A stretch of 64,000 nt of DNA, taken from assembly GCA_020055645.1 (NCBI GenBank), contig CM034546.1, forward strand, positions 31,744,001-31,808,000, read 5' to 3'. The notes below the pieces were generated by a model, which did no database searches, was not told the origin of the DNA, and saw only the letters and a list, made by a program, of their open reading frames with translations. Shown here piece after piece: positions 24,583 through 37,382 of this stretch. The position numbers were made by a program, and so were the translations under genes. The stretch's first letter is position 1; every line of letters begins with the position of its first letter. Origin of the DNA: Tomocerus qinae. Lineage: Eukaryota; Arthropoda; Collembola; Entomobryomorpha; Tomoceridae.

Positions 24583-25686
24583 CAGGGTGGTCCTAATATA
24601 ATAGGCGAGTGTTTGGCCTCAAATAACTTTTGAACGGCTTGATCAATTTTAACAAGATATGGCTCATTTTAAAGACAAACGCATTGTGAGTGAACTGTTG
24701 TAAGGAGATGCATACCAAATATCAATATCAATGTCCAAAATCAGGGAGAAAATATTTTTTGAAAATGTGCAATTTAAACAATTTCTTCTCACTTTAAACG
24801 TCAATAACTTATCAAAACGAACTTTAATCTTAACAAGGTGCACATCATTCGAAAGAGGATGAAATATCTTGTCTTTGCTATAAGTAGCATCCATATGGTA
24901 GGGGTATTACTGGACCAAAGCTTAGAGTGATCACAAAGAAGGAATTCATTATCCTTTGGTTTCATTTAACCCCTAAATTGGCCAATCGGGACAAGCTATT
25001 TAAATAACAAACCTGGTGACTAATATCCTTTAGAACTGTCCTAAGGGTTTCAAATTATTCGTTCCTTCAGCCTCATGGTACGTAAAAGATAAAGATAGAA
25101 ACAGCTGATCTGACAGATAATGGCATGCATCCAATTCCCGGCTCAATTAACCTTTTACGGTAACATAACTTATTGAGACTTTAGTAATAAGATTGTGTAA
25201 TCTTAGGTAATTTTGTGCGTAATTCTAACTCTAATCGGTGGTCGTCGTTCTGTTTCAACTCATTTGATGAGAGTTTGTCAATTTGGGGGTTAAATGAAAT
25301 CAAAGGATAATGAATTCCTTTGAATTCCTTCTTTGTGATCACTCTAAGCTTTGGTCCTGTAATACTCCTACCATATGGATGCTACTTATAGCAAAGACAA
25401 GGTATTTCATTCTCTTTCAAATGATGTGCACCTTGTTGAGATTGAAGTTCCCTTTGATAAGTTATTGACGTTTAAAGTGAGAAGAAATTGTTTAAATTGC
25501 ACATTTTCAAAAAATATTTTCTCCCTGACTTTGGACATTGATATTGATATTTGGTATGCATCTCCTTATAAAAGTTCACTCACAATGCGTTTGTCTTCAA
25601 CATGAGCCATATCTTGTTAAAATTGATCCAGCCGTTCAAAAGTTATTTGAGGTCAAACACTCGCCTGTTATATTAGGACCACCCTG
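24583..25686. mobile_element. Foldback element with about 400-bp inverted arms and TA duplication (Tc1/mariner-like)
   Basis: Ends CAGGGTGGTCCTAATATAAT (left) and its inverse (right) are flanked by TA at 24581-24582 and 25687-25688. Arms 24583-24980 and 25279-25686 are strongly similar inverted copies; the right arm has a 10-base local duplication. About 300 bp of unique spacer lies between them, with no transposase. TA target duplications and a CAGGG start fit non-autonomous Tc1/mariner-type elements. The open frames of about 76 codons in each arm are mirror images of the same repeat, not genes. Confidence 0.8.
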
Positions 25687-26657
25687 TATAAAGTTTAAGC
25701 CCGAAATATTCCCCTGGCGCTTAGTTCATTGTGTAATTGTCAAATATTATACTATTAATCTTAATAAATAATCAAAAACACAACATCTTTGTTGGCTTGA
25801 ATTTACTACGTTCAGGGAAAGAAGTATTTTGGAGTTGGTACTTTTTTGAAAAAATGTCTTTTAACTGAACCTGTACGCAGCCATTACATAAGTTAACTGA
25901 GTCATGTACAAATATTTATTTGCATACACTATTGCACAAGTTTGTGTAACTTAAAATTTTGAAATGACCAAGTCCATTAATTGTAATCATTTGGTAGTTT
26001 AAGCTTAAGATTACGAGATTAATAATTGATCATACATTATTAGATTTTCAAAGAATTTGAATTTATTTAATTGAATGCATAGTTTATAGCTGTTAAGCAT
26101 TTTAAAATTATAGTTTCGTCTATTATAGCTATTATATATTATTGGTTTATAGCCTATTTGAATCTACTTTGTATCTACAATTGTCCACCAAACCAGATTT
26201 CACACAGATCCCTTTATTTTTACTCAGATTATGAGCTTCCATGACGACTTGTCACTCGTTTTCTATATTTTGGGGGCGATCCTTCGTAACCTTTTTTTTG
26301 CATTTGCAGTAAGAATTGTCCTTACAAATCTCCGAACTTTCTCTGCAAACTGGAAATCAAAAACTAGTTTTAGTCATTATTGAAAATTATAAAATATATA
26401 AGTAATTGAATAAGGGTGTGCTAAAAAACACATTTCAATAACAAACAAATATAGAATTTATTAATTTAGTAAGCAACTAATATCTTGATTACTAAGCACC
26501 CGAAGGTCACTAATGAGAATAGCATTAATGTGTTTAATGTCTTTGTAATGTGTGCAACAGTGTCTGTACAACCCGACAGTGCTCGCAATACTAATTGTTT
26601 AATACTTTACCAAATAATTAATGGAACACAACTCACGAACTAAATAGGAAGAAACAG

Positions 26658-26940
26658 TTAAACAGGGTACATTTTTTGGTGTTCTAAGAATGCAATATCA
26701 AAGTTTGGATCTGAAAAATCATTAATGATATCGGCAACGTAATTGCGTGGATGTTCTTCCTGAGTTTCAATAGATTCATAAAATGTCTCTTCAGGGTATA
26801 TAGCGATGAAATGTACTTAAAAGATGTTGTACGTTTTCATATTTTGGAAGCGATAGAGAAAGGTGCCCATTGTACGCTCTTCTCGCTGCATGGATACGTA
26901 GTTTTAAGTCATTGTAATCAAATCCTATTTTCAAAAAGTT
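26658..26940 (-). pseudogene. Decayed coding fragment, family unknown
   Basis: Two overlapping minus-strand frames look like one protein with a shift between them. Frame a (26940-26791) includes 'GFDYNDLKLRIHAARRAYN'; frame b (26816-26658) includes 'IYPEETFYESIETQEEHP' and 'ADIINDFSDPNFDIAFLE' and ends in TAA. The composition is protein-like and unlike the surroundings. I do not recognise the family. It may be a relic gene or a spliced exon pair. Confidence 0.3.
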
Positions 26941-27291
26941 TCAAACCATGTGCCATTCTCAATTTCGGTGTTAATTATTGTAACCCTTAACTGGCTGTCT
27001 ATTTGAAGCCTCCGTATACTATAGGGATCCACTAAACAGAACTCTTATCGTGAGTGAGAGCTACAGAAAGCGCGCAATATACATGTTACAGAATACACGT
27101 TGGAGCGAGCCTACTCTTCCCCAGCTTAAACGTGAAAAATGATATCTTCCCTGTTTTACATGATAAAAATCTGAAATTTTTATTAAAAATACTGGCTTAT
27201 TATTGCGAATATTATAGGGATTAAAAAATCTTCAAAATGTTCATCTGTTAATCGGAATTAATTTTTTGGCATAAAATTTGTGTTAAAATAA

Positions 27292-27495
27292 GTTTCCTAC
27301 GCCCCGGCATGGTTTGGTCATTTGAAACCTTTGAAACCCGAAATAATTGCAGCGTTAAAAAATTCAATGGAACTGATCCAGAAAATACTTGAACCAACAT
27401 ATCTTGACAGTAGCATACCCAATGAAGTAAAGCATCTCTTGGAAATCCAAGCATTGTCTCTATTCGTGTGTTTCCCCTTTAAAATAGATAATTAG
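27292..27495 (+). other. Orphan exon-like open frame (67 codons)
   Basis: An open frame without an ATG follows a possible acceptor (aaaataag) and ends in TAG. It reads 'APAWFGHLKPLKPEIIAALK', then an amphipathic helix-like stretch 'EVKHLLEIQALSLFV'. The composition is clearly protein-like. It could be a last exon or a relic. No family recognised. Confidence 0.3.
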
Positions 27496-30177
27496 TTAAT
27501 CAAATCAACAAAAAGAATTTTGTTTTAAATAGCAAACGAGAAACTAGTGAATAAAATGGTGTATAGCACATCAACATCAAGTATAATTTTGGAACTATAT
27601 TAATAATAAATGATTGACAAAAATTATTTTGACAGCCTTTTATCAAATATGTATTCCTAAAAATAGTGTGAATTAGTATAAAGTTTGTAAATAGAATTTA
27701 TTTGTAAACAACCAGATGTGAACTCGACAATGTTATATGGTGTTATGTATAAAAAGATATGTTAAATGACGTAAAGGCTAATGACCGCATCGTCAAATGA
27801 ATAAAACCTTATCTTATCTTTGGTCATTTAGTTACGCGCCACGCTTGCGCAAAGAAATGGAATCTCTTTATTTATGTGTAAAGGAGATCAAAGGATATCA
27901 TCAATTTTTGAGATATTTTTATTTGAAATTCTTCATTTTCTTTGCCACTTGCTAAACTTGAAGTTAGTCTGGCATGAAAGACATCACAATCTTCACTAAC
28001 ATCTGACCTTGGATATCCTAACCCTATGTTATTTTGCCATGTTTTATAGGTTGCAATGACTAAAATTCTAAGCTATTTCTATTCTATTTCTACTTATCTT
28101 GGCCCCTTTTTCCTGTAAATTAGGTTGAAAAATTGTTTTAAAACCGTATTTAAATTAAATCAACAACTTCAGGTAAATTTGACCTTTGGCGGGTCATTTT
28201 CCAAAGACTGTTGGCTTTCCTATTGACATGACACTCGAGGCATTTTATTGTCCCCCCTGGAGACCAAGTTTGTTATTGAAATGTGTTTTTTTAGCACGCG
28301 CAACTTCAATTGAATAACACGATTTTAATACCCCTGGTGTAAAGTATATTAAGATTATGTATTTATTCTCCTACACTGTAATTATATTTCTGTGATATTT
28401 ATTTTTGCATGAAGTACATACATACTTGATAAGTAATATGTACACATTCAATGTGTATAATTCTCATATTATGTATGTATCTTAACACTGCGGTAGTCCA
28501 ACTCTTGCTCTTTAATAATATAGTTAGTCAAAAGCACACAGCACTCTAAATAATTTAGAAAAGATTGTCATTACAGACTTTTTGTTTTCATTAATTTATG
28601 ACAACAAGGTACAATGGTATTTTATGCTATTTCCTGTTCATATGCATTAAATATCAGCAAATGTGATCACTTTCTTGTTCCCATGACACAGACAACGTTA
28701 TTGATCGGCTAAGAATTCCATAATTTGGCAGGCAATATTTTTACATTTTTTACTAATTGAAAAGTTTAGTAAATATGAATCTACATACTTTGGAAAACCT
28801 ACCCCTATATATATTATTACGGTTACAGGCTTTCCTATATTTTTAACATTATTTCAACTATACCCTAGAAAAATTTTTTATTCCAATTATATTTTGTTTA
28901 CATCTATTAAACTAAAACGCCATCAACTGTAAAATTATTTGTAATTAAGGTCGATTAGCCTATTTTTGATGCGACATGGAGCCGAAAATGACTATTTTTG
29001 CAGAGACATACCAACAATTATATTATGTGTCAATATAATACAAATACCTATAGGTCAATGAGCACTATCAAATAGGTTAGAATCATCAACTAATATCAAT
29101 CAGTTGCAATCAAAAGGTGTAGCTACTCAAACTATACCGAGCCCGTGATCTATGACTGTCATGAGAAAGATTCCAAGACAGATACGTTTTTATACATAGG
29201 CTAGCGTGTGGCCGAGTGCGAGTGAATTACATGGATGATAATTTTTATTTCCCAATTCATTTGAAACTCTCAAATCAGCATGATTTCTGTGCTGAAGCTA
29301 ACGGTAGATAAATATTTTATTTTTTCCTGCTAATTTTGTTAAAAATGAAACCAAATTGCCATTTTTTGAATTTCACACAACTGGAAAAAAACTTAACTTG
29401 TGAAATTATAGAAACTGAAGTTTGAGTAGTTACATCTTTCCGTTGCAACTCGATCCAGCCAAATGATTTTCAGGATAGTGTAGTGGGAAATGCCTACTAA
29501 AATTCTATGAAAATACTGGCTGCCCGGTTTTGCACAATTTGTTTTAAAAAATGTTCAAAAAGGGGTAAAATGAAAATTTTGACCTCGGCATTTTATTGCA
29601 ACCCTAGTCGTGCCATACATCAACGAAAAGCTGACATTTCAAGCTTTCTGGTGGTGCTAATTTCACATTTCTGCGTTCAGTAGTTTCCGAGTTGGTAACA
29701 AGGTAACTTGAACACTTGGAAACCATCAATAAGGCAGCCGCTCACGTTGTTGAGCCGCATCTAGGCCACAGTGGGGCGTTGAAATTCGTTAAGTCTATAG
29801 GTTAGAGTTAATCCTTGGTAGGTAAAGTTGTAGTTTTAAAAACAGAAAATACTAACTTGTTTTAATTTCCGTCTTGTCAAGGCTTAATATTATTGCATTG
29901 GAATGTACGTATGTAGACATTCCATTTTCATAAATAAAGGATAATTTCATCGATTTCGTTTTAATCGAACCATTAAACACAATAACCAATAAACACAAAT
30001 TTAAAATAATAACTCTTGAGACTGCAGCAATTTGTGGTGAAATAAATTGGCATGCTTAGAACGCAGACAATTAACAATCAAATTCGTCCAAGGGATAAAT
30101 GTGGTGCCGTGTAAAATGAAAAATGTCGTCCTTGAAACATTTTTTAAAAGTCAAAGCCAGTATTTACTTCAAGTCGA

Positions 30178-30314
30178 TGTTAAAATATACCCTGAAGCTG
30201 AAAAATTGTCAGCCTTTTAGACTAAGATGCCATATGCATACATTTAATTAACGTAATTAGAGACATACTATTGGTTTCAAAATGTGTCAGCAAGTAGCAG
30301 ATTATTTTTTGGTA
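30178..30314 (+). repeat. Interspersed repeat, copy 2, running into the gap
   Basis: Matches 24418-24572 through 'actttttggta'-like sequence and stops exactly at the run of Ns, so its right end is missing. Confidence 0.6.
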
Positions 30315-30414
30315 NNNNNNNNNNNNNNNNNNNNNNNNNNNNNNNNNNNNNNNNNNNNNNNNNNNNNNNNNNNNNNNNNNNNNNNNNNNNNNNNNNNNNN
30401 NNNNNNNNNNNNNN
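30315..30414. other. Assembly gap (100 N)
   Basis: Exactly 100 N, a conventional placeholder for a gap of unknown size. It lies directly after a repeat copy. Confidence 0.98.
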
Positions 30415-30477
30415 GTGACCCATATACTAATATAAGATGACGTCAAATAAATGTCAAAAGTTGCAATTGTGAAATGG

Positions 30478-30486
30478 TATAAAAAG
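30478..30486 (+). promoter_or_regulatory. Probable TATA box of the carbonic anhydrase gene
   Basis: 'tataaaaag' lies 86-94 bases before the ATG at 30572. Transcription would then start at about 30505-30515, giving a 5' UTR of some 60 bases. Confidence 0.5.
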
Positions 30487-30571
30487 AGAAAAATTAGATA
30501 TCGAAGTTTCACACTTTGAAGAACAAGTCCATATTGAGCTCTATAACCAAACAAACTAGTCGAATTAAAGG

Positions 30572-31396
30572 ATGACGAATAGAAAATACAGTTTTTTACT
30601 ATTTCTTGCAATTTTTGCATTTGGTGAGACAGCAGAAAATTGCAACAGCCACGACTTTTGCTACTCTAAAGACTCGTGCAATGAAGACAAGGGGAATTGG
30701 GGAGGTCAGTGCCAGACGAAAGGAGAGCACCAATCTCCGGCTAATTTGATAACTAAAGGAGGATCAACACAGACGAAGAAAGTAGTTGCCTTCAACAATA
30801 ATTACAATGTCGACAATTTCTATATTGTTAACAATGGCCACACTGTTCAAGTCCAATTCAACCCAAATGCAGCGACCTCAGATGCTGAATTAACAGTTGG
30901 CGGTTTGACTGGAACTTACAAATTTGCTCAACTCCATTTCCATTGGGGAAATGATGCAAATCACGGCTCAGAGCACAAAGTTGATTCTGTCCAGTATTCA
31001 ATGGAGGCACATTTCGTCCACTATTCCTCCAAGTTTGAAAATGTCAGCGATGCTGCCAAATCTGGTGGAATTAATGCTCTTGCTGTCGTTGGAGTATTTC
31101 TTGATGTTCGCCATCCTCTTCAAGGGGAGTTTTTCATTAACGAACAAGTAAATAGAGCCTTGGGAATTATTGGTGATGCAATTCCTGGATACAATGAAAA
31201 ACCAAACCAGGTGAATTCAAAATTGAATTTAAAACCGTTTCTACCAGCTCAGGGTGACAAAGTTTTACAATACAACGGATCTCTCACAACTCCATGCTGC
31301 AATGAAATCGTCTATTGGACTGTGAAACAAGCTCCTTTCAAAGTCACTGACGCTAACGTTAGGAAATTTTTGGCAATGAAAGGAAAAAGATGGTAA
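30572..31396 (+). CDS. Secreted alpha carbonic anhydrase, frame broken near the C-terminus
   Basis: A single exon of 274 codons to the first stop. Alpha carbonic anhydrases interconvert CO2 and bicarbonate at a zinc ion. A signal peptide (residues 1 to about 20, hydrophobic core SFLLFLAIFAF) indicates secretion or surface location. Zinc ligands are the two His of 'LHFHWG' and the His of 'EAHFVHY'; 'GSLTTPCC' is the usual TTPPC region with the second Pro replaced by Cys. The frame ends at '...LAMKGKRW', but the next frame continues from 31389 with 25 codons including 'KNYRSVSERRLQL', the expected family C-terminus (N-x-R...R), to a stop at 31464-31466. One extra A in the run 'ggaaaaagatgg' (31382-31393) explains this. 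It is either an assembly indel or a real mutation; the rest looks functional. Confidence 0.88.
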   Translation: MTNRKYSFLLFLAIFAFGETAENCNSHDFCYSKDSCNEDKGNWGGQCQTKGEHQSPANLITKGGSTQTKKVVAFNNNYNVDNFYIVNNGHTVQVQFNPNAATSDAELTVGGLTGTYKFAQLHFHWGNDANHGSEHKVDSVQYSMEAHFVHYSSKFENVSDAAKSGGINALAVVGVFLDVRHPLQGEFFINEQVNRALGIIGDAIPGYNEKPNQVNSKLNLKPFLPAQGDKVLQYNGSLTTPCCNEIVYWTVKQAPFKVTDANVRKFLAMKGKRW

Positions 31397-31466
31397 AACG
31401 TACGGTAAAAATTACCGGAGTGTTAGTGAAAGAAGATTACAATTAGATCCAATCACTGTTCAATAA

Positions 31467-32000
31467 CATTTTCTGCCTTCTGTAATAATTCTACGTTGAC
31501 CTACTAAGACTTGGTTATCAATTAAATGGAAATTTTTTTTGTATGGTCAAACCATTTCATAAGACTAAGGAAATGGTTTTATATTATGTTTTTAACTGAA
31601 TTACTATAACAGCAGTAAATGAGTTTACCTGGATTGAAAGCGATTATTACTTAATGATGGTTACTTAGTATTTTATGTCCTAATGTAGCGATGCAATAGA
31701 ATAATTATTTGGAATACATTGAGGACTATAAATAGTTTGAGTGTACCAAAATTAGCACGTAGTGCGTAAATATATAGTGAATGTAAAGCTAAACAAACCT
31801 ATTAAACCTAATTGTTACTTCTCGGTTAAAAATTGTATTCCATTCTTTCGTAAACCGTGCTATGAAATTACGCAACTTGTCAGTTGCCTGTCAAAAGTAT
31901 TGCCCCACTTTGTACGAACCAAAGTTACATTGACTTTTAGTTATTTATAGTCAAGGAATTAGACTGATCTTGCCCCGTTACGATTTCGGCCTTCTTATTT
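31467..32000. other. 3' flank of the carbonic anhydrase gene
   Basis: AT-rich with no supported feature. The ZnF segmental duplication begins at about 32000 ('tttgtagtttggaccattaa', echoed at about 40391). Confidence 0.5.
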
Positions 32001-32723
32001 ATTTGTAGTTTGGACCATTAAAATTTGAAACCTCGAGCTCAAACCGTTTGAAATTGTTTTTTTTGATGGATATATAAAAATCTATGCTTCAAAAAACGAC
32101 GGCTCTCCAAATCGAAAAAAAAGAAAGAAAATTTATCGCAAACAGGGATAACCAAACAGTCAGACATACAGAGAAGATAAACTTCAAAGAATAATTATCA
32201 TATAAAATGTAATGTTGACTGTTAAACAAAGTCGTAAGCTGTTAAATAAATATGAATTTCTGGTGCCCAATTGTTTGTAAAATTGCGACCTAAGCTAACA
32301 TTTGTAACACGAAATCAAGGCTCAATTAATGCAACATGCAATGAGAAACAATATGGGATTTATAATAAAAATCAGGTAATAATATTAGCAATTAATGTAC
32401 TCAATGCAAAAAATTAACACTATTATTACAATTTTACATACAAACATGTATTTAATAAATTAACAAATAAAAACAAATAAAAAGCTAACTTTTTAAATTT
32501 TAAACTAAATAGATAACTTTGTAGTTCTAGAAAATCAAAAATTATTAACTGGATTTTGAAAGAATAAATACATCTGATCTGCCGTGATAATTGCCATTAT
32601 AAGGATGGGTGCTTGTTATGTACATATTTTTAGGCTGAATTTTGAGCTTAAAACCAGAATAATTAATTAAGGCGTTCGATACATAAATAAATTGAAATCG
32701 TTGACAATCACTTTTATAAAACA

Positions 32724-35700
32724 TTATTTGGAGCTTTGTGTGTGTCTTCTTTCATGTAATACGAGTGTATAGGACTGAGTGAATGCTCTTTCACAAATAT
32801 TGCACTTGTAAGGCTTCTCTCCCGTATGGATTCTTATATGTTTGGTCAGTGATCCCTTATCACCAAAGCTCTTTCCACAATGTTGACACTGGAAGGGTTT
32901 TTCATTCGTGTGGCTCCGCATGTGAAGAATTAAGCCATGTTTATCCCGGAAGTTTTTGTCGCAAATATTACATTTGTAAGGTCTTTCGTTACTATGACGT
33001 TTTTGGTGAGCGCGGTAAACGGAATTCCACGCGAAGGATTTTCCACATTGTTTGCATACGTAGGGTTTCCTTCCATCGTGTGCATTCATGTGGTCTTTTA
33101 AAACTCCTGAAGAATTAAAGCCTTTGTTACAGATTTTACAAGTATAAGCTTTCTCCATGCTATGAGTTCTCATGTGAGCTTTTATGTTCGTAATTACGGA
33201 GCCACAGATGTCGCACATACTTGGTGGGACCTTTTTTTTGATATAGTATTTTCGTATCTTTGTTATAGTGGTGGTGGTGCTTGAGTGTAATCGTAGTCTT
33301 CTAGTTCATTTCTGATAACGTGTTGACTTTTGCGTGCTCGAGTGCTAGGAGGAATATGAATTTTCATATGATGGTGCAAGATATTTAATTTTAAATACTT
33401 TTTTCCGCAAATTTCACACGAAAAAGATTTTTCTTTGGTGTGGATATTCATGTGTGCCCTTAGAACGTCTGGATCTGCAAAACTTCTTCCACAGAATTCG
33501 CAATTATGAGGTTTTCCTTCCGTATGACTTCTCATATGGATTTTTAAATATTTCATAGAGCACCTCACACTACAAATCGTACAAGTAGTAGTAAGATTTT
33601 TTCCCCTGTTATAATGTGTGGTAACATGCTTTTGCAAATCATCTTTGAACGAGAAACGATCCCAGCAGACTCCACATGCATAATATCTACAATTAGAATT
33701 ATGTAGCCAATGTTCGTTTCGAGTTTCATTACTTTCAAAGCCTTTCCCACACATTTTGCAGTCGACAGGATTTTGGCTATGGGTTCTCAGATGAATTTGT
33801 AAAGAATTTCTTTTCAGAAAAGTTTTTTCACAAACGCCACATTTATAGAATGCGTCAGACTTCCTATGGTAAGTCCTATTGTGAGTTTTTAGAAGGTAAG
33901 CACTTTCAAAACGACGATCACAGATTTTACAAAGGTGTGGCTTCATTTGTATGTGCCTTGTCACGTGGCATTTGAAAAGACGGTTCCCCAGAATAAATTT
34001 CCCGCATGTTTCACATTGGAAAGGTTCATTATCATGAACAATCACGTGAGGCTGTAAACCTGACGCTTTACATAATTTCCCACAAATATTACACTCCACA
34101 AATTCATTTCGTTTAGCATCTTTATTTTCAGCGTTTAAGATTTTTGACTCCTTGTCGACTTTGGTAGATTTTCTAGGTCTGATATTTTTGGTTTTTAACG
34201 TATTGTGAACTTTTCTTATGTGATTATTTCTATGGCACACCCTTTTAAAACATTTTCCACAGATTTCACATTTATGTGGTCTTTCTTTCGAGTGAGTAAC
34301 TAAATGTTCTTTTATTTCCGCCCGATGAAAAAACTTTTTCACCGCAGTCGTTACACGAATACTGCTTCTCACCTCTTTTGTGACGCCTAATGTGCTGAGC
34401 CAATACTCTTTGACTCAACAAATATTTCCCGCACAATTCACATTTGAATTTTATACCTAAATGACGAGTTTTGTGGTCACGTAGAAGACTTGCCCATCCA
34501 AAACATTTTCCGCACTCTTCGCATTTATAAGGTTTTCCTTCCGTGTGGGTTTTCATGTGATCTTTATTTTTTTTTGAAGTCGGAAAACACTTTCCACAGA
34601 AGTTACATTGAAATCCAGTCTCGGTATTTGCTTTGTGATTGTGAACTTGATGTCTTTTCAGTCGACTTGGAGTTTTAAAAACTAATTTACAAACAACACA
34701 AACTAGAGAATTGTCCAAGTATGTATTTTCCTGGTGTGTCGATTTATGTGAACGCAAGGAATATAATGTCGAGAAAGTACAATCACACTTGTTACAAAAA
34801 TAAACTTTTTTTCTAACGTGGGATTTCTTGTGTTCCATTAGTTTCTCCGGTACATCAAATTTTAACCCACAGGCTGTACATTTGTAAACCTTCTTAGTAT
34901 GCGATTTCATATGCTCCAAAAAATTGACAGACCCGATACACTCTATTCTACTACGACGACATTTGTAACTCGGTTTGTTCTCATTGTTACTTTGTTCGGA
35001 ATATTTCTCTTTATCCAATGATGAGCTCCTTGGTGGTCCTTTTAATGATATACAATTTGTATTGTCTTCTTCAACCGTTGATTCATACTTACTATCCCGG
35101 GCATTTTTTTCTTCAACTGCTGACTCATAACTGCTTGTCTTCGGGGATATTTCTTCCCGAATAATATCATGATTCGGATTTCCGTCTTTCCTTTCTGAAA
35201 TTTAAATACAATAAAATATATTCTCACAAAAAAATTCTATTTGAGGCTCAATTTTAGAATAATTAGTTAATGGTGTATGATTAAATTGGAGCACATTACT
35301 GTAATAGTTGTTCTCTCCCTGGTCCCTTGTCTTTTTTATGGGTGTGACAAGAACTATGATAGAAAATTGAAATACAAATATTAGTACATGATCGTTACTC
35401 GATTGAGTCAAACATTTTAAAATACCTGGTTTCTGATGTTCCTTTTGCTCGCATAGTTTCATATGAGCTCTTAAACTTTGCAAAACTGTAAAATATTTGC
35501 CACATTGGGGACATTTGAAAGGGTTTTCAGTTTCGGCTGCTTTAATATCTTTCCCAAGATCAATGGAATCGCCAACAACTTCATATTTCTTACTATCAGA
35601 GTGCACAGGAGCCTTCGTGGGAATTGAATCGCAACTTGTAACAGCTTTCCCTAAAATGAGGAAAATCATGGTTACAGCAGAGGAATTATTATAATATTTA

Positions 35701-37224
35701 TAAGTAAATTATAATTTACAACAATTAAGAATATACACTCCAGACTCTAATTTATTAGATTATCAAAGTGGTAATTAATCTCCAGAAGTTTCTGAACTTG
35801 GAAAAAGAATACACCTTAATTAGCAAAAATTTGTTTTACTATTACAAATTTTGATCTACATTATATCGTGCTGGTTTCTACAAAGTATATACTCAAAAGC
35901 GTACACACCCAATTGCAATTATAATTGAAAACATAATTACCTAGGTATCCTATCGACCTCGATTTGTTAACGAGTAAAACCAGCTGCTATTTTTTCATCT
36001 TATTTTAATAATTTAGTTATTAAAAAAATACCAACTTACTGCCCTTTTTAAAATCCGAAGATACTTGTTTCGACTTTTTACTATTTGACTTCGAAGACCC
36101 TGTTATTTAAAAAGAAATTAAAGTTTATTCGGTATCATTTTAGAAATGCCGAAAATTATAACTTGCTTTTAGATGATTTTGGAGGTGATTTCGGCTTTCC
36201 TGTCAATTCCAACTGGTGGCGGTCCAAGTGATCTTGTAAAATTGGGGTGATGGCAATAATTTCTCCGCAGATTTTACATTTAAATGGTGTTCCTATTGTA
36301 CGGGTCTTTTCTTTCTGCATCAGTAGACTCTCAGCAAAATCTTTCCCACATGTTTCACATTTGAAAGATTCACATTTATGACCAGTCAGGTTTTCTACAT
36401 CCACAACATCATTATCTTCATTTTCCGTTGTAGGCAGCTTATTAGAGTTTTCTTTTGCATTGGGAGTCTCTACGTCGCAAAAAGGCGTATTTCCTTCACA
36501 CTTTTTATGTGACGCGATAATACCTAATAAATAAAATTGATTAATTAGACTACATTTTATCAATAAATTAAACAGTATGAAATTATTAGCTATTTCTGAT
36601 CTACGCTGTGGATTCTTTACCTTTTTTGAAATGTAATCTTACTGCCTGTGTTACTGCATTCGTGGATTTAACAATAGCAACTGTTTCTGATTTTATTGAT
36701 TTCACAATTACATTCTTTAGCTCACATTGTAAATTTTCGTAACGTTTCTGCAATTGAATTACTTGATGGTATACGCCTTCTCCTTCCTTTACCAAAACCC
36801 AACAGGGTTCACAGCAATTGATGCACGATTCTTGATCTTCGAATAAATTAAATGAGCTATAAACGTTTTCAGGAACTTGCAATATTTTTTGTAGTAAGAA
36901 CATAACTTGCTTTTGATAATTGACGGGATTAAGAACTTCATTTGATGTTGATTCTCCTAAAAGCATATAAAAAAGTTAAAGAACAAAGAATGGTTGTACA
37001 TACAACATAATTAGTGTATTTTAATTTCTTGGGTAAAAATGACATAATAAAGGTTGATGTCAAATGAGCAAAATGTTTTCATTTATAAGATATAAGATAT
37101 AAGTCTTTTTACCTTCATCAGTCTGATCAGTCACATCATCCCTTACATTTTTATCATCAATTTTGTTAATTATAGGTGAACAGACTTTAAGGCACAAAAC
37201 GCACTTACAACTAAAACGTTCCAT
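32724..37224 (-). CDS. ZAD-like multi-C2H2 zinc-finger gene, copy A (two frameshifts in last exon)
   Basis: Exons in transcript order: 37224-37113, 36956-36621, 36523-36167, 36099-36040, 35650-35426, 35194-32724. Exon 1 encodes MERFSCKCVLCLKVC and exon 2 a second Cys pair (CINCCEPCWVLV), together resembling a ZAD, the arthropod dimerisation domain of C2H2 regulators. About 27 fingers follow with TGEKPY-type linkers, so the product is a probable nuclear DNA-binding protein. Exon 3 ends at a GC donor (AAAA|GCAAGT) where copy B has GTAAGT; only this cut keeps phase with exon 4. Exon 6 has two single-base frame changes relative to copy B, near 34330-34350 and 33265-33285. The first exon-6 finger is also lost by substitution (CRRSRIEC for CHLCGKEC). 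It is either decaying or has assembly indels as well. Confidence 0.75.
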
Positions 37225-37382
37225 TTTTCGATTTGATGGTTGAACTAAATGATTAAGGATTATTTATTTTGTAAAAAGATGAAAAAATCTTTCAGAAAGA
37301 TTGTTTCGCTTCGCTCTCTTTAATAAAAGTATAACTAATAATCAAAAGAAATGATGTCCCCGCTGTAGTAAAGTATTCGCAT

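Larger units (their letters stand above)
25689..30314. other. Long gene-poor AT-rich stretch
   Basis: Apart from the two gene-like fragments (26658-26940 and 27292-27495) and a repeat at 30178-30314, I find no supported gene, RNA or mobile element in this 4.6 kb. Confidence 0.5.

Noticed and set aside
24664-25605. Two related 76-codon ORFs as a gene pair
   Set aside because: They are the same sequence in the two arms of an inverted-repeat element and have no independent support.
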